From NCBI RefSeq assembly GCF_016595235.1, contig NZ_JAENHL010000007.1, positions 1,400,765 to 1,464,764 of the forward strand: a stretch of 64,000 nt of DNA, written 5' to 3'. This DNA is from Taklimakanibacter albus (GTDB lineage Bacteria > Pseudomonadota > Alphaproteobacteria > Rhizobiales > Aestuariivirgaceae). The notes below the pieces were generated by a model. That model was given only the letters and a program-made list of their open reading frames with translations. It had not been told where the DNA came from and did not search any database. The translations under genes and the position numbers were made by a program. Positions 36,875-44,922 of the stretch are shown one piece after another; position 1 is the first letter of the stretch, and the number at the start of each line of letters is the position of its first letter.

Positions 36875-37558
36875 ATGCTTGAGACTCCGAAAGCACTGCC
36901 GAAGACCGTATCGCGTTCCGAATGGCTTGCCGCCCGCAAGGCGCTGCTCGACCAGGAAAAGCAGCTGACCCGTGAGCGTGATGCGCTCAACGAGGCGCGC
37001 CGCCGGTTGCCGATGGTCAAACTCGACAAGGACTATGTCTTCGACGGTCCGGACGCCAAGGCCTCCCTCCTCGATTTGTTCGACGGCCGCCGCCAGCTCA
37101 TCGTCTACCACTTCATGTACGATCCCGACTGGGAAAAGGCCTGCTCCGGCTGCACCGGTTTCGTCGACGACCTCCCGGTTCTGAAGGGACTGCATGAGCG
37201 TGACACCTCGCTCGCCGTCATCGCGCGCGCCCCGCAGGCGAAGCTCAAGGCCTATGCGCAAGCGAAAGGCTGGGACATCCCGCTCTATTCGTCCTTCGGC
37301 GGTGATTTCAATTACGATTTCCAGGCGACGACCGACGAGAAGGTGGCGCCCTCCGAATACAACTACCGTCCGCGCGCCGAGCACATCGCCAACAACGAGC
37401 CGTGGTTCGCCGATGGCGAGCATCACGGCATCAGCGTCTTCCTGCGCGAAGGCGATGAGATCTTCCACACCTACTCGACCTATGCGCGTGGCGTGGAACC
37501 TGTCGTCCCGGTGCTGCATTATCTCGATTTGACACCGCTCGGACGCCAAGGCGCCTGA
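36875..37558 (+). CDS. DUF899 family (thioredoxin-like) protein, copy 2
   Basis: 227 residues with GGGAGG upstream. It shares the family features of copy 1: SEWLAARKALLDQEKQLTRERD, LDKDYVFDGPDAK, ACSGCTGFVDDLP with its CxxC, FNYDFQATTDEK and IFHTYSTYARGVE. It lacks the Cys-rich tail of copy 1. It is divergent from the MarR gene and likely its target. Function is unknown; a redox role is an inference from fold and regulator. Confidence 0.85.
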   Translation: MLETPKALPKTVSRSEWLAARKALLDQEKQLTRERDALNEARRRLPMVKLDKDYVFDGPDAKASLLDLFDGRRQLIVYHFMYDPDWEKACSGCTGFVDDLPVLKGLHERDTSLAVIARAPQAKLKAYAQAKGWDIPLYSSFGGDFNYDFQATTDEKVAPSEYNYRPRAEHIANNEPWFADGEHHGISVFLREGDEIFHTYSTYARGVEPVVPVLHYLDLTPLGRQGA

Positions 37559-37613
37559 AAATTCAAAGACTTCCGCAGGCCGAAAAAAAATCTTTTGATT
37601 TTCTTTGCCCGCC

Positions 37614-37640
37614 TGTCGATTTCGTCGAACCTCGCACGTC
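37614..37640 (+). promoter_or_regulatory. Candidate ECF42-type promoter
   Basis: TGTCGA (37614-37619), 17 bases, CGTC (37637-37640). As I recall, ECF42 sigma factors recognise TGTCGA in the -35 and CGA/TC in the -10 region. It precedes a DGPF gene, the usual ECF42 partner, whose start is 52 bases downstream. The ECF42-type gene lies 1.4 kb further on. Confidence 0.6.
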
Positions 37641-37691
37641 GTGGAGGTAGAGCCGGCAAGGCTCCCTCACCGGAACAGGAGATCTAGACCC

Positions 37692-38105
37692 ATGCGTTTC
37701 ATGATCATCGTCAAGGCCAGCAAGGATTCGGAAGCGGGCGTCATGCCCGAGGAGTCCCTCCTCAGCGCCATGGCGGATTATCACGCCGAGCTCGCCAAAG
37801 CGGGCATCCTGCTCGATGCCAATGGGCTGCATCCGACGGCGCAAGGCTTCCGCATCAAATATGAAGGCGGCAAGCGTCGCGTCGTCGATGGTCCCTTCTC
37901 GGAAACTAAGGAGCTCATCGCCGGCTACACCATCATCCAGGTGAAGTCGCGCGAAGAAGCGCTCGAATGGGCCCGCCGTTTCCCCAATCCGCACAATGAG
38001 GACGGTGAAATCGAAATCCGCCAACTATTCGAGCTTGAGGATTTTACCCCAGGCGAGGCCATCGAACGTTTCCGCGCGATGGAAGTGGGCGGCGCCCGAA
38101 ATTAA
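37692..38105 (+). CDS. YciI/DGPF-domain protein, copy 1
   Basis: 137 residues from ATG 37692, with AGGAGA upstream. The domain begins MRFMIIVKASKDSEAGVMPEE and contains the namesake DGPF motif in RVVDGPFSETKELIAGY, then a C-terminal EIEIRQLFELEDF. The fold is a ferredoxin-like dimer related to YciI. It is the first gene behind the candidate ECF42 promoter. DGPF proteins are the constant genomic partners of ECF42 sigma factors, but their biochemical role is unknown. Confidence 0.88.
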   Translation: MRFMIIVKASKDSEAGVMPEESLLSAMADYHAELAKAGILLDANGLHPTAQGFRIKYEGGKRRVVDGPFSETKELIAGYTIIQVKSREEALEWARRFPNPHNEDGEIEIRQLFELEDFTPGEAIERFRAMEVGGARN

Positions 38106-38126
38106 CAATCACGTAGCAAGAGGAGT

Positions 38127-38573
38127 ATGAAGATGCAGGTCCAACCCTATTTGTCTTTCGAAGGCCGCGCCGACGAAGCGCTCGATTTCTACGCCAGGGC
38201 GATCGGCGCCAAGGTCGGCGTGAAGATGCGCTTCCAGGAGGCGCCGCCGATGGAGCCCATGGAAATGGATAAAGGCTGCGCCGACATGGGCGCCATGCCG
38301 CCCGGCGACAAGATCATGCATTCGGAGTTCAAGGTCGGCGATACGCTGATCATGGCGACCGACGGCATGTGCTCCGGCAAGACCAGCTTCACCGGCATCT
38401 CGCTGGCCCTTCAGGCCAAGGATGACGCAGAAGCAAAACGGCTGTTCGACGCTTTGAGCGCCGGCGGCCAAGTGCAGCAGCCGCTGATCAAGACCTTCTT
38501 CGCCACCAGCTTCGGCATGGTCGCCGACAAGTTCGGCGTGGGCTGGATGATCGTCGCCGCGGCCACCCCCTGA
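38127..38573 (+). CDS. VOC-family (PhnB/glyoxalase-like) protein
   Basis: 148 residues of the vicinal-oxygen-chelate fold: QPYLSFEGRADEALDFYARAIGAKV at the start and the paired second motif around TSFTGISLALQAKDDAEAKRLFDALSAGG. Relatives include PhnB and the 3-demethylubiquinone methyltransferase-like group, and most have no proven enzyme activity. It lies 21 bases after the DGPF gene and 21 before the next, inside one transcript. Confidence 0.87.
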   Translation: MKMQVQPYLSFEGRADEALDFYARAIGAKVGVKMRFQEAPPMEPMEMDKGCADMGAMPPGDKIMHSEFKVGDTLIMATDGMCSGKTSFTGISLALQAKDDAEAKRLFDALSAGGQVQQPLIKTFFATSFGMVADKFGVGWMIVAAATP

Positions 38574-38594
38574 TTATTGAGAAGGAATAGCAGA

Positions 38595-39020
38595 ATGAAA
38601 GTCATGGTGATCGTCAAGGCCAACAAGGACACGGAAGCCGGCATCATGCCGACGACCGAGGAACTTGCCGCTATGGGCAATTACAACGAGGAGCTGGTCA
38701 AGGCGGGCATCATGCTGGCTGGTGACGGTCTGCATCCGAGTTCCAAGGGCAAGCGGGTGAAATTCACCAAAGCCGAGCCCAAGGTCACGGATGGCCCCTT
38801 CGCCGAGACCAAGGAGCTCATTGCCGGCTTCTGGATGTGGCGCGTGAAGTCGATGGCGGAAGCCGTCGAATGGGTCAAGCGCTGCCCGATGAGCGATGGT
38901 GTTGAGCTTGAAATCCGCCAGGTCTTCGAGGCCGACGATTTCGGCGAGGCCTTCACGCCCGAGCTTCGGGCGCAGGAGGAAAGGCTCATGTCCGAAGCCC
39001 ACAAGCTCGCCAAGTCGTGA
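38595..39020 (+). CDS. YciI/DGPF-domain protein, copy 2
   Basis: 141 residues from ATG 38595 with AAGGA upstream. It is a paralogue of the first copy, with the same start (MKVMVIVKANKDTEAGIMP), DGPF in KVTDGPFAETKELIAGF and EIRQVFEADDFGEAF. The two copies flank the VOC gene, suggesting local duplication. The ECF42-type sigma factor follows after 102 bases. Confidence 0.88.
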   Translation: MKVMVIVKANKDTEAGIMPTTEELAAMGNYNEELVKAGIMLAGDGLHPSSKGKRVKFTKAEPKVTDGPFAETKELIAGFWMWRVKSMAEAVEWVKRCPMSDGVELEIRQVFEADDFGEAFTPELRAQEERLMSEAHKLAKS

Positions 39021-39122
39021 CGCAAGATCCGCCCGTGGCTCCGGCCGCGGGCGGCAACCCCAAGGCGTTGGTAATGAAGCGAAACTTGCGATATCGGAGC
39101 GAAGATGGTCTGATCGGGCATC

Positions 39123-40388
39123 ATGTCAATGTCCGACACTCATCGCGCGATCGACGCCGTCTGGAGGATCGAGCAGGCGAAGCTCATCGCCAGCCTGACG
39201 CGCTTCACCCGCGATATCGGCCAAGCCGAGGAGCTGGCCCAGGAAGCGTTGCTGACGGCGCTCGAGCAATGGCCGAAATCTGGCATTCCGGAAAAACCCG
39301 GCGCCTGGCTGATGACGGCCGCCAAGAACCGCGCCATCGACAAGATCCGCAAGGCGAAGCTGGCCGACAGCAAACATGCCGAGATCGGCCGCAGCCGCGA
39401 TGCCGAGCAGGAGGAAGCGCTCGAAGCACTGGACGCGGCCCTCGACGACACGATCGGCGACGATCTCCTGCGCCTCATTTTCATTTCCTGTCATCCGGTG
39501 CTGAGCACCGAAGCCCGCACCGCCTTGACCTTGCGTCTCATCGGCGGCCTCACCACCGAGGAGATCGCGCGCGCCTTCCTGCAGACGGAAACGACCATCG
39601 CGCAGCGCATTGTGCGCGCCAAGCGCACCCTTGCCGAGAAGCAGGTGGCTTACGAATTGCCGCGCGGCGCCGAGCTGCTGGCACGCCGCGATTCAGTTCT
39701 CATGGTGCTCTATCTCATCTTCAACGAAGGTTACGCGGCGACGCAGGGCGACGACTGGATGCGCCCGCAGCTTTGCGAGGAAGCCTTGCGGCTGGGCCGT
39801 ATCCTGGCCGGGCTCATGCCGGAAGAATCCGAGGTACATGGCCTGGTGGCGCTGATGGAGATCCAGGCCTCGCGCCTCAATGCGCGCAGCGGACCCGACG
39901 GCGAGCCGATCCTGCTGCTCGACCAGGATCGAGCCTTGTGGGACCAGCTTCTCATCCGGCGCGGCCTTGCCGCATTGGCGCGCGCCGAAGCGCTGGACCC
40001 CGAGCTTGGCCGCTATGGCCTTCAGGCGGCGATCGTCGCCTGTCACGCCCGCGCCGCCAAGGCATCCGATACCGATTGGGGACGCATTGCGGCCCTCTAC
40101 GACATCATGGCGGCGCGCGAAGCCTCGCCGGTGGTGGAACTCAACCGTGCCGTCGCGCATTCCATGAGGAGCGGACCGCAAGCCGGGCTCGATCTGGTGG
40201 ATGCGCTTGTCGGCGAGGAAACGCTCAAGAACTATCATCTGTTGCCGAGCGTCAGGGGCGACTTTCTCATGAAGCTCGGCCGCCACGCCGAGGCCGAGGC
40301 GGAGTTCCGCCATGCCGCAGCGTTGACGCAGAATGCCCGCGAGCGTTCCTTGCTGCTCAGACGCGCCGACGCCTGCCGGCATTCATAA
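39123..40388 (+). CDS. ECF RNA polymerase sigma factor, ECF42-like with long C-terminal extension
   Basis: 421 residues. Region 2 (about 10-85) has LIASLTRFTRDIGQAEELAQEALLTAL and PGAWLMTAAKNRAIDKIRK. Region 4 (about 125-180) has LTLRLIGGLTTEEIARAFL and ETTIAQRIVRAKRTLAEK. The extra 240 residues start with YLIFNEGYAAT (DUF6596-like) and continue as TPR-like helices ending in LLLRRADACR. This layout and the DGPF neighbours match group ECF42, which has no anti-sigma factor and is thought to be controlled through its extension. The stimulus is unknown. A second ATG two codons in is equally usable. Confidence 0.85.
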   Translation: MSMSDTHRAIDAVWRIEQAKLIASLTRFTRDIGQAEELAQEALLTALEQWPKSGIPEKPGAWLMTAAKNRAIDKIRKAKLADSKHAEIGRSRDAEQEEALEALDAALDDTIGDDLLRLIFISCHPVLSTEARTALTLRLIGGLTTEEIARAFLQTETTIAQRIVRAKRTLAEKQVAYELPRGAELLARRDSVLMVLYLIFNEGYAATQGDDWMRPQLCEEALRLGRILAGLMPEESEVHGLVALMEIQASRLNARSGPDGEPILLLDQDRALWDQLLIRRGLAALARAEALDPELGRYGLQAAIVACHARAAKASDTDWGRIAALYDIMAAREASPVVELNRAVAHSMRSGPQAGLDLVDALVGEETLKNYHLLPSVRGDFLMKLGRHAEAEAEFRHAAALTQNARERSLLLRRADACRHS

Positions 40389-40420
40389 CCGATCACAATC
40401 CGATCTGAAGGAGACTGGAC

Positions 40421-40774
40421 ATGACCTATGTCGATGGATTCATTGTTGCCGTTCCGAAGAAGAACATGGCCCAATATCGCAAGATGGCGAAACGCGCCGG
40501 CAAGGTGTGGCGCGAGCACGGCGCCGTCAGCTATGTCGAATGCATCGCCGACGATGTGCCGATGGGCAAGGTCACGTCCTTCCCGCGCAGCGTGAAGCAG
40601 AAGCCCGACGAAACGGTGATCTTCTCATGGGTCACCTACAAGTCGCGGGCCGAACGCAACCGGATCGTCAAGAAGGTGATGGCGGATCCCCGCCTGCAGA
40701 TGGACAACAAGAACCTGCCCTTCGACGGCAAACGCCTGATCTATGGCGGGTTCAAAGCTTTTCTCGAAATCTAG
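40421..40774 (+). CDS. DUF1428 family (YbaA-like) protein
   Basis: 117 residues with AAGGAG ahead of the start. The family pattern is complete: MTYVDGFIVAVPKKNMAQYRKMA, WREHGAVSYVECIADD, FPRSVKQKPDETVIFSWVTYKS, and DGKRLIYGGFKAFL at the end. The fold is a ferredoxin-like dimer and the biochemical role is unknown. It begins 32 bases after the sigma-factor stop and is likely in the same transcript. Confidence 0.87.
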   Translation: MTYVDGFIVAVPKKNMAQYRKMAKRAGKVWREHGAVSYVECIADDVPMGKVTSFPRSVKQKPDETVIFSWVTYKSRAERNRIVKKVMADPRLQMDNKNLPFDGKRLIYGGFKAFLEI

Positions 40775-40799
40775 ACGACGACTCAAGAGAGGGAATCCC

Positions 40800-41591
40800 A
40801 TGTTGAAGGGCAAAACCGCCATCATCTATGGCGGCGGAGGAGCTGTGGGCGGCGCCGTGGCGCGTGCTTTCGCAACGGAAGGTGCTTCGGTCTTTCTCGC
40901 CGGACGCAATCTCGCCAAGCTCGAAAAGGTGGCAGACGATATTTCCGCCAAGGGCGGCAGGCCTGAGATCACGGTGCTGGACGTCATGGACGAGGAAGCG
41001 GTCAAGGCGCATGCCGATGACGTGGCCGCCAAGGCCGGCGCGATCGACATCGCGCTCAACGCAGTGGGCCTGTTTCACGTCCAGGGCAAGAGCTTCACCG
41101 ATCTCTCCCTCGATGACTTCGCCTTTCCGATTACGGCTTACGCGCAGATGAACTTTATCACCGCCAAGGCGGTCGCCTGGCACATGGCGCAGCGGAAATC
41201 AGGCGTGATCCTCACTTTGTCGACGCCAGGCAGCCGTCTCGCCGGCACCGGCTATCTGGGTTTCGGCACCGCCTGCGCCGCCGTCGAAGGCTTTTCGCGC
41301 CTTCTCGCCTGCGAATTGGCGCCGTCCGGCATCCGCGTCGTCTGCCTGCGCCCGCATGCCTTGCCGGAAGCGCTGGCGCTCCAGTCGCATGCCCGCGCGG
41401 TATTCCAACCTTCGGCCGATCAGGCCGGCATCACGGTCGATCAGATGCTGGCCGGGCCGGCGCAGACATTGCTGAAACGTTATCCGACGCTTGCCGAGGT
41501 GGCCCAGACCGCCGCCTTCATGGCCTCCGACCGCGCCGGCGCGATGACCGGCACCGTCGCCAATCTCACCTGCGGAGCGCTAGTGGATTAA
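40800..41591 (+). CDS. SDR-family protein lacking catalytic Tyr and Lys
   Basis: 263 residues from ATG 40800 (MLKGKTAIIYGGGG). The Rossmann fold with YGGGGAVGGAVARAF (residues 10-24) in place of TGxxxGxG, then LNAVG and the GIRVVCLRPHALPE segment, place it in the SDR superfamily. The active-site line reads S141...GYLGFGTACAAVEGF: the usual YxxxK is F155...C159, so both catalytic residues are replaced. A normal dehydrogenase reaction is therefore unlikely; it may bind cofactor as a regulator or use Tyr152. It follows DUF1428 by 25 bases, downstream of the ECF42-like gene. Confidence 0.85.
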   Translation: MLKGKTAIIYGGGGAVGGAVARAFATEGASVFLAGRNLAKLEKVADDISAKGGRPEITVLDVMDEEAVKAHADDVAAKAGAIDIALNAVGLFHVQGKSFTDLSLDDFAFPITAYAQMNFITAKAVAWHMAQRKSGVILTLSTPGSRLAGTGYLGFGTACAAVEGFSRLLACELAPSGIRVVCLRPHALPEALALQSHARAVFQPSADQAGITVDQMLAGPAQTLLKRYPTLAEVAQTAAFMASDRAGAMTGTVANLTCGALVD

Positions 41592-41675
41592 AATCGCAAC
41601 ACGAGCCTCCTGACAAGTGCCGGGCGAGCCGCTATCTAGACTGCCCGCTCACGAACGAGCCTATTGGAAATACCG

Positions 41676-43211
41676 ATGACCACGACGACCGAAGCACCGG
41701 CCAAGGCCGGCAACCGCGAATGGATCGGCCTTGCCGTGCTGGCCTTGCCATGCGTCATCTATTCGATGGATCTCACCGTCCTCAACCTGGCGGTGCCGCA
41801 GCTGAGTGAGCAGCTCAAGCCCTCGGCATCGCAGCTTCTGTGGATCATCGACATCTACGGCTTCTTCGTCGCCGGCTCACTCATCATCATGGGCAATCTC
41901 GGCGATCGCATCGGCCGACGCAAATTGCTGATGATCGGCGCTGTCGCTTTCGGCCTGGCCTCGATCTTCGCCGCCTTTGCCTCCGATGCCGTGACGCTCA
42001 TCATCGCCCGCGCCATCCTCGGCATCGCCGGCGCGACGCTGGCGCCCTCGACGCTTTCGCTCATCCGCAACATGTTCCATGACCCGCGCGAGCGCACCAC
42101 CGCCATCGGCATCTGGGTCGCCGCCTTCTCCGTCGGTGGCGCCATCGGGCCGCTTTTCGGCGGTGTGCTGCTCGAGCATTTCTGGTGGGGATCGGTCTTC
42201 CTGGTGAATGTGCCGATCATGATCCTGCTGCTCGCCGTGGCCCCGGTCCTGCTGCCGGAATTCCGCGACGAGACCGCCACGCCACTCGACATTGCGAGCG
42301 CCGCCATGTCGCTCATCGCGGTCCTGGCGGTCATCTACGGCCTCAAGCAATTCGCCGAGCATGGTATGGGCTGGCAGCCTGCCCTGTCGGTCATCGTCGG
42401 CGTTGCCGTCGCCCTCCTCTTCGCCAGGCGCCAGCGGCAGCTCAGCCACCCGTTGATCGATTTCACGCTTTTCCGCAAGCCGGCCTTCAGCGCCTCGCTC
42501 ACCGTCTATATGCTGGGCGTGCTGGTCGCCTTCGGCTTCTTCCTGTTCATCTCGCAATATCTCCAGCTCGTCCTCGCCATGCGGCCGCTCGAGGCGAGCC
42601 TGTGGATGCTGCCCTCCGGCCTCTCCTTCATATTGGGCTCGATGCTGGCGCCGAAGATCGTGCGCAGCTTCCACCCCGCTTATGTCATGGCGGGCGGCCT
42701 CGCCATTGCCGGCCTCGCCTGCCTGCTGCTCACCCAGATCGACAGCACTTACGGGCTTGCCATCCTGATCGCGGGCTTCATCCTGATGTCGCTGGGCCTC
42801 GCCCCCGCTTTCACCCTCACCACCGATCTGGTGGTGAATGCGGCACCGCCCGAACGCGCCGGCGCGGCGGCGGCGATTTCCGAGACCAGCGCCGAATTCG
42901 GCGGCGCGCTCGGCATCGCGGTCCTGGGCAGCATCATGACGGCGATCTATCGCGGCGCCATGAGCAAAGTGATTCCAGCCGACCTGCCGCATGAAGCGGC
43001 GGAAGCAGCCTTAGGCACACTCGGCGGCGCCGTCGCCGTCGCGGCTGAACTGCCGGGAGAAACGGGCGCCCTCATCCTCGCCGCGGCGCGCACGGCTTTC
43101 ACCGAAGCTTTGGTGATCACCGCGGTGATCTGCGCCGTTATTGCGCTCACCGCCGCTTTGCTCGCCGCCTTCATGCTGCGCCGGGTAGAGCCCGCCGCGC
43201 ATCATAACTAG
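41676..43211 (+). CDS. MFS efflux transporter, DHA2 (14-helix) family
   Basis: 511 residues from ATG 41676. About 14 membrane helices; motif A GNLGDRIGRRKLLMIG lies in the loop after helix 2 and motif C-like GAIGPLFGGVLLEHFWW after helix 5. The family (QacA, SmvA, EmrB-like) exports drugs, dyes or biocides in exchange for protons. The start follows GGAAA. Its stop overlaps the convergent HxlR gene stop by four bases. A role in detoxification suits the neighbouring genes, but the substrate is unknown. Confidence 0.9.
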   Translation: MTTTTEAPAKAGNREWIGLAVLALPCVIYSMDLTVLNLAVPQLSEQLKPSASQLLWIIDIYGFFVAGSLIIMGNLGDRIGRRKLLMIGAVAFGLASIFAAFASDAVTLIIARAILGIAGATLAPSTLSLIRNMFHDPRERTTAIGIWVAAFSVGGAIGPLFGGVLLEHFWWGSVFLVNVPIMILLLAVAPVLLPEFRDETATPLDIASAAMSLIAVLAVIYGLKQFAEHGMGWQPALSVIVGVAVALLFARRQRQLSHPLIDFTLFRKPAFSASLTVYMLGVLVAFGFFLFISQYLQLVLAMRPLEASLWMLPSGLSFILGSMLAPKIVRSFHPAYVMAGGLAIAGLACLLLTQIDSTYGLAILIAGFILMSLGLAPAFTLTTDLVVNAAPPERAGAAAAISETSAEFGGALGIAVLGSIMTAIYRGAMSKVIPADLPHEAAEAALGTLGGAVAVAAELPGETGALILAAARTAFTEALVITAVICAVIALTAALLAAFMLRRVEPAAHHN

Positions 43212-43726
43212 CTTCGCTGCATGGCTTTCTGGCGGGCGACCACTTCTTCATAGGCCGCCTGCAGCCGCTGGAACACAGGGACATAGCCGCGCGGCGCCTT
43301 CAACGGGATGCCCAGATGACGCTCGCGCAATTCCTTCATGAAGTCGGCCCACAGCGGCGGGCCGCCTTCATCGAGAAGCTGCGCCCGGATCGCGAGCTCC
43401 TCGCTCGCCGGCATATGCTTGCGGCCCCAGACCGCCATCTGCGCCAGCACCGGCAGAAGCTGGATGCCTTTTTCGGTGAGGCTGTAGACCGCCTTCTGCT
43501 TATGGCTCGGATCATCCGCCTTGCTGAGCACGCCCTCCTCGACCAGACGCTTCAGCCGGTCGGCCAGGATGTTCGACGCGATGCCCTCGATCGACTGGGT
43601 GAGCAGCTCGCGGAAGTGCCGCTTATTGCCGAAGATGATGTCGCGGATGATCAGCAGGCTCCATCTGTCGCCCAGCACTTCGAGAGTGAGATTGATGGGA
43701 CAGTCAGACCGGTGATCAGCGCTCAT
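43208..43726 (-). CDS. HxlR-family transcriptional regulator
   Basis: 172 residues. The HxlR pattern CPINLTLEVLGDRWSLLIIRDIIFG is at the start (Cys9, a possible redox or electrophile sensor), then RHFRELLTQSIEGIASNILADRLKRL and the wing KQKAVYSLTEKGIQLLPVL. The C-terminal 60 residues extend beyond the usual length of about 110-130. It is divergent from the SRPBCC-GST pair with a strong palindrome between, and convergent with the MFS gene. Confidence 0.9.
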   Translation of the reverse strand: MSADHRSDCPINLTLEVLGDRWSLLIIRDIIFGNKRHFRELLTQSIEGIASNILADRLKRLVEEGVLSKADDPSHKQKAVYSLTEKGIQLLPVLAQMAVWGRKHMPASEELAIRAQLLDEGGPPLWADFMKELRERHLGIPLKAPRGYVPVFQRLQAAYEEVVARQKAMQRS

Positions 43727-43751
43727 GAAATGAAAATCTCCAAAAAACCGG

Positions 43752-43807
43752 TTGCATTATCTCACCAGTTTAGATATCTTGCAACCAGTTGCTTTTCACA
43801 ACTGGTT
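43752..43807. promoter_or_regulatory. Divergent promoters with HxlR operator
   Basis: AACCAGTTG (43783-43791) and CAACTGGTT (43799-43807) are perfect 9-base inverted arms 7 bases apart. Minus strand: TTGCAA (43784-43779), 17 bases, GATAAT (43761-43756) for hxlR. Plus strand: TTGCAT (43752-43757), 17 bases, TATCTT (43775-43780) toward the SRPBCC gene. The repeat covers one -35 and the other start site. Confidence 0.65.
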
Positions 43808-43824
43808 AACAGGGGATTTTCAGC

Positions 43825-44283
43825 ATGAACCGCACCGTCGAACCCGCGACTTTCACCCTCGAGCGTAGCTTTTACCAAGCGCCGGCCCAGGTTTTCCAGG
43901 CCTTCACCGATATCGACATCAAGCGCCGCTGGTTCGCCGAGGGCGAAGGCTGGACCACCGACAGCTACACGCTCGATGTCCGCGAAGGCGGCCGAGAGGA
44001 AGGCACCTTCCGCTTCGAAGGTGGCGCGCCCATACGCAACGAGACGATCTATCTCGACGTCGTGCCGGACAAGCGCCTCGTCCTGTCCTATTGCATGATC
44101 ATCGACGGCAAGCGGATTTCGGCCTCTCTTGCCACAGTCGAATTCCTGCCTGACGGCCAGGGCACAAAGCTCATCTATACCGAGCAGGCGTCCTTTCTCG
44201 ATGGCGCCGACACCTGCAAAAGCCGCGAGGAGGGTTGCAGCTATTTGCTCGACACGCTCGGCCGCGTTCTCACGCAGCAGTGA
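43825..44283 (+). CDS. SRPBCC (AHSA1-like) domain protein
   Basis: 152 residues. The N-terminal FTLERSFYQAPAQVFQAFTD, WFAEGEGW, NETIYLDVVPDKRLVLSYCM and the C-terminal helical CSYLLDTLGRVL show the AHSA1 fold, a hydrophobic ligand-binding cup. It is divergent from hxlR and followed at 27 bases by a GST, so the two form an HxlR-controlled unit, probably for sensing or clearing a small organic compound. Confidence 0.86.
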   Translation: MNRTVEPATFTLERSFYQAPAQVFQAFTDIDIKRRWFAEGEGWTTDSYTLDVREGGREEGTFRFEGGAPIRNETIYLDVVPDKRLVLSYCMIIDGKRISASLATVEFLPDGQGTKLIYTEQASFLDGADTCKSREEGCSYLLDTLGRVLTQQ

Positions 44284-44310
44284 TCTGCTTAAATTTCAAA
44301 GGAGGAAGAC

Positions 44311-44919
44311 ATGAAGCTCTATTCGGCCCCCGGCCCCAATTCCTATCGCGTCCGCATTTTTATGGCCGAGAAAGGCATCGAGCTGCCGATCGTTCCGATC
44401 GATTTCGGCACGCGCGAGCACAAATCGCCGGAATTTCTGAAGCTCAATTCACTGGGCCAGGTACCGGTGCTCGAGCTCGATGACGGCGACGTCGTCACCG
44501 AAAGCGTCGCCATCTGCCGGTTTCTGGAAGCCCTCCATCCCACGCCATCGCTGTTCGGCGCCGACGCCAAGAGCCAGGGCAAGGTCGAGATGTGGAACCG
44601 CCGCATGGAGCAGGAAGTATTCGCCACCATGGGCAATGTCGTCCTCCACACCGATGAATTCTTCAAGGAGCGCCAAACCCAGGTCCCGGCCTTCGCCGAG
44701 GCGCAGCGCCAGGCGATCCCGGTGAAATGGGCCTGGCTCGACCGCGAAATGAGCGACGGCCGGCCCTATCTCGCCGGCGATGAATTCTCGATGGCCGATA
44801 TCAGCGGCATGGTCACGCTGTGGATAGCCGAGGTCTTCGACTTCGAGGTTCCGGCAACGCTGTCGCATGTGCAGCGCTGGAGCAAGAGCCTGCATGAGCG
44901 TCCAAGCTGGAACGCCTGA
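44311..44919 (+). CDS. Glutathione S-transferase family protein
   Basis: 202 residues with AAGGAGGA upstream. The thioredoxin-like domain is MKLYSAPGPNSYRVRIFM, LNSLGQVPVLELDDG (cis-Pro) and VVTESVAICRFLE (Glu-Ser binding glutathione). The C-terminal helical domain contains YLAGDEFSMADI with the conserved Asp capping box. In place of the usual catalytic Tyr/Ser/Cys there are Ser residues at 5 and 11. It is paired with the SRPBCC gene under HxlR. Confidence 0.88.
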   Translation: MKLYSAPGPNSYRVRIFMAEKGIELPIVPIDFGTREHKSPEFLKLNSLGQVPVLELDDGDVVTESVAICRFLEALHPTPSLFGADAKSQGKVEMWNRRMEQEVFATMGNVVLHTDEFFKERQTQVPAFAEAQRQAIPVKWAWLDREMSDGRPYLAGDEFSMADISGMVTLWIAEVFDFEVPATLSHVQRWSKSLHERPSWNA

Positions 44920-44922
44920 GAC

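Noticed and set aside
34177-44919. Stress-gene zone considered as a recent genomic island
   Set aside because: No integrase, tRNA, direct repeats or visible shift in base or codon use at either edge.
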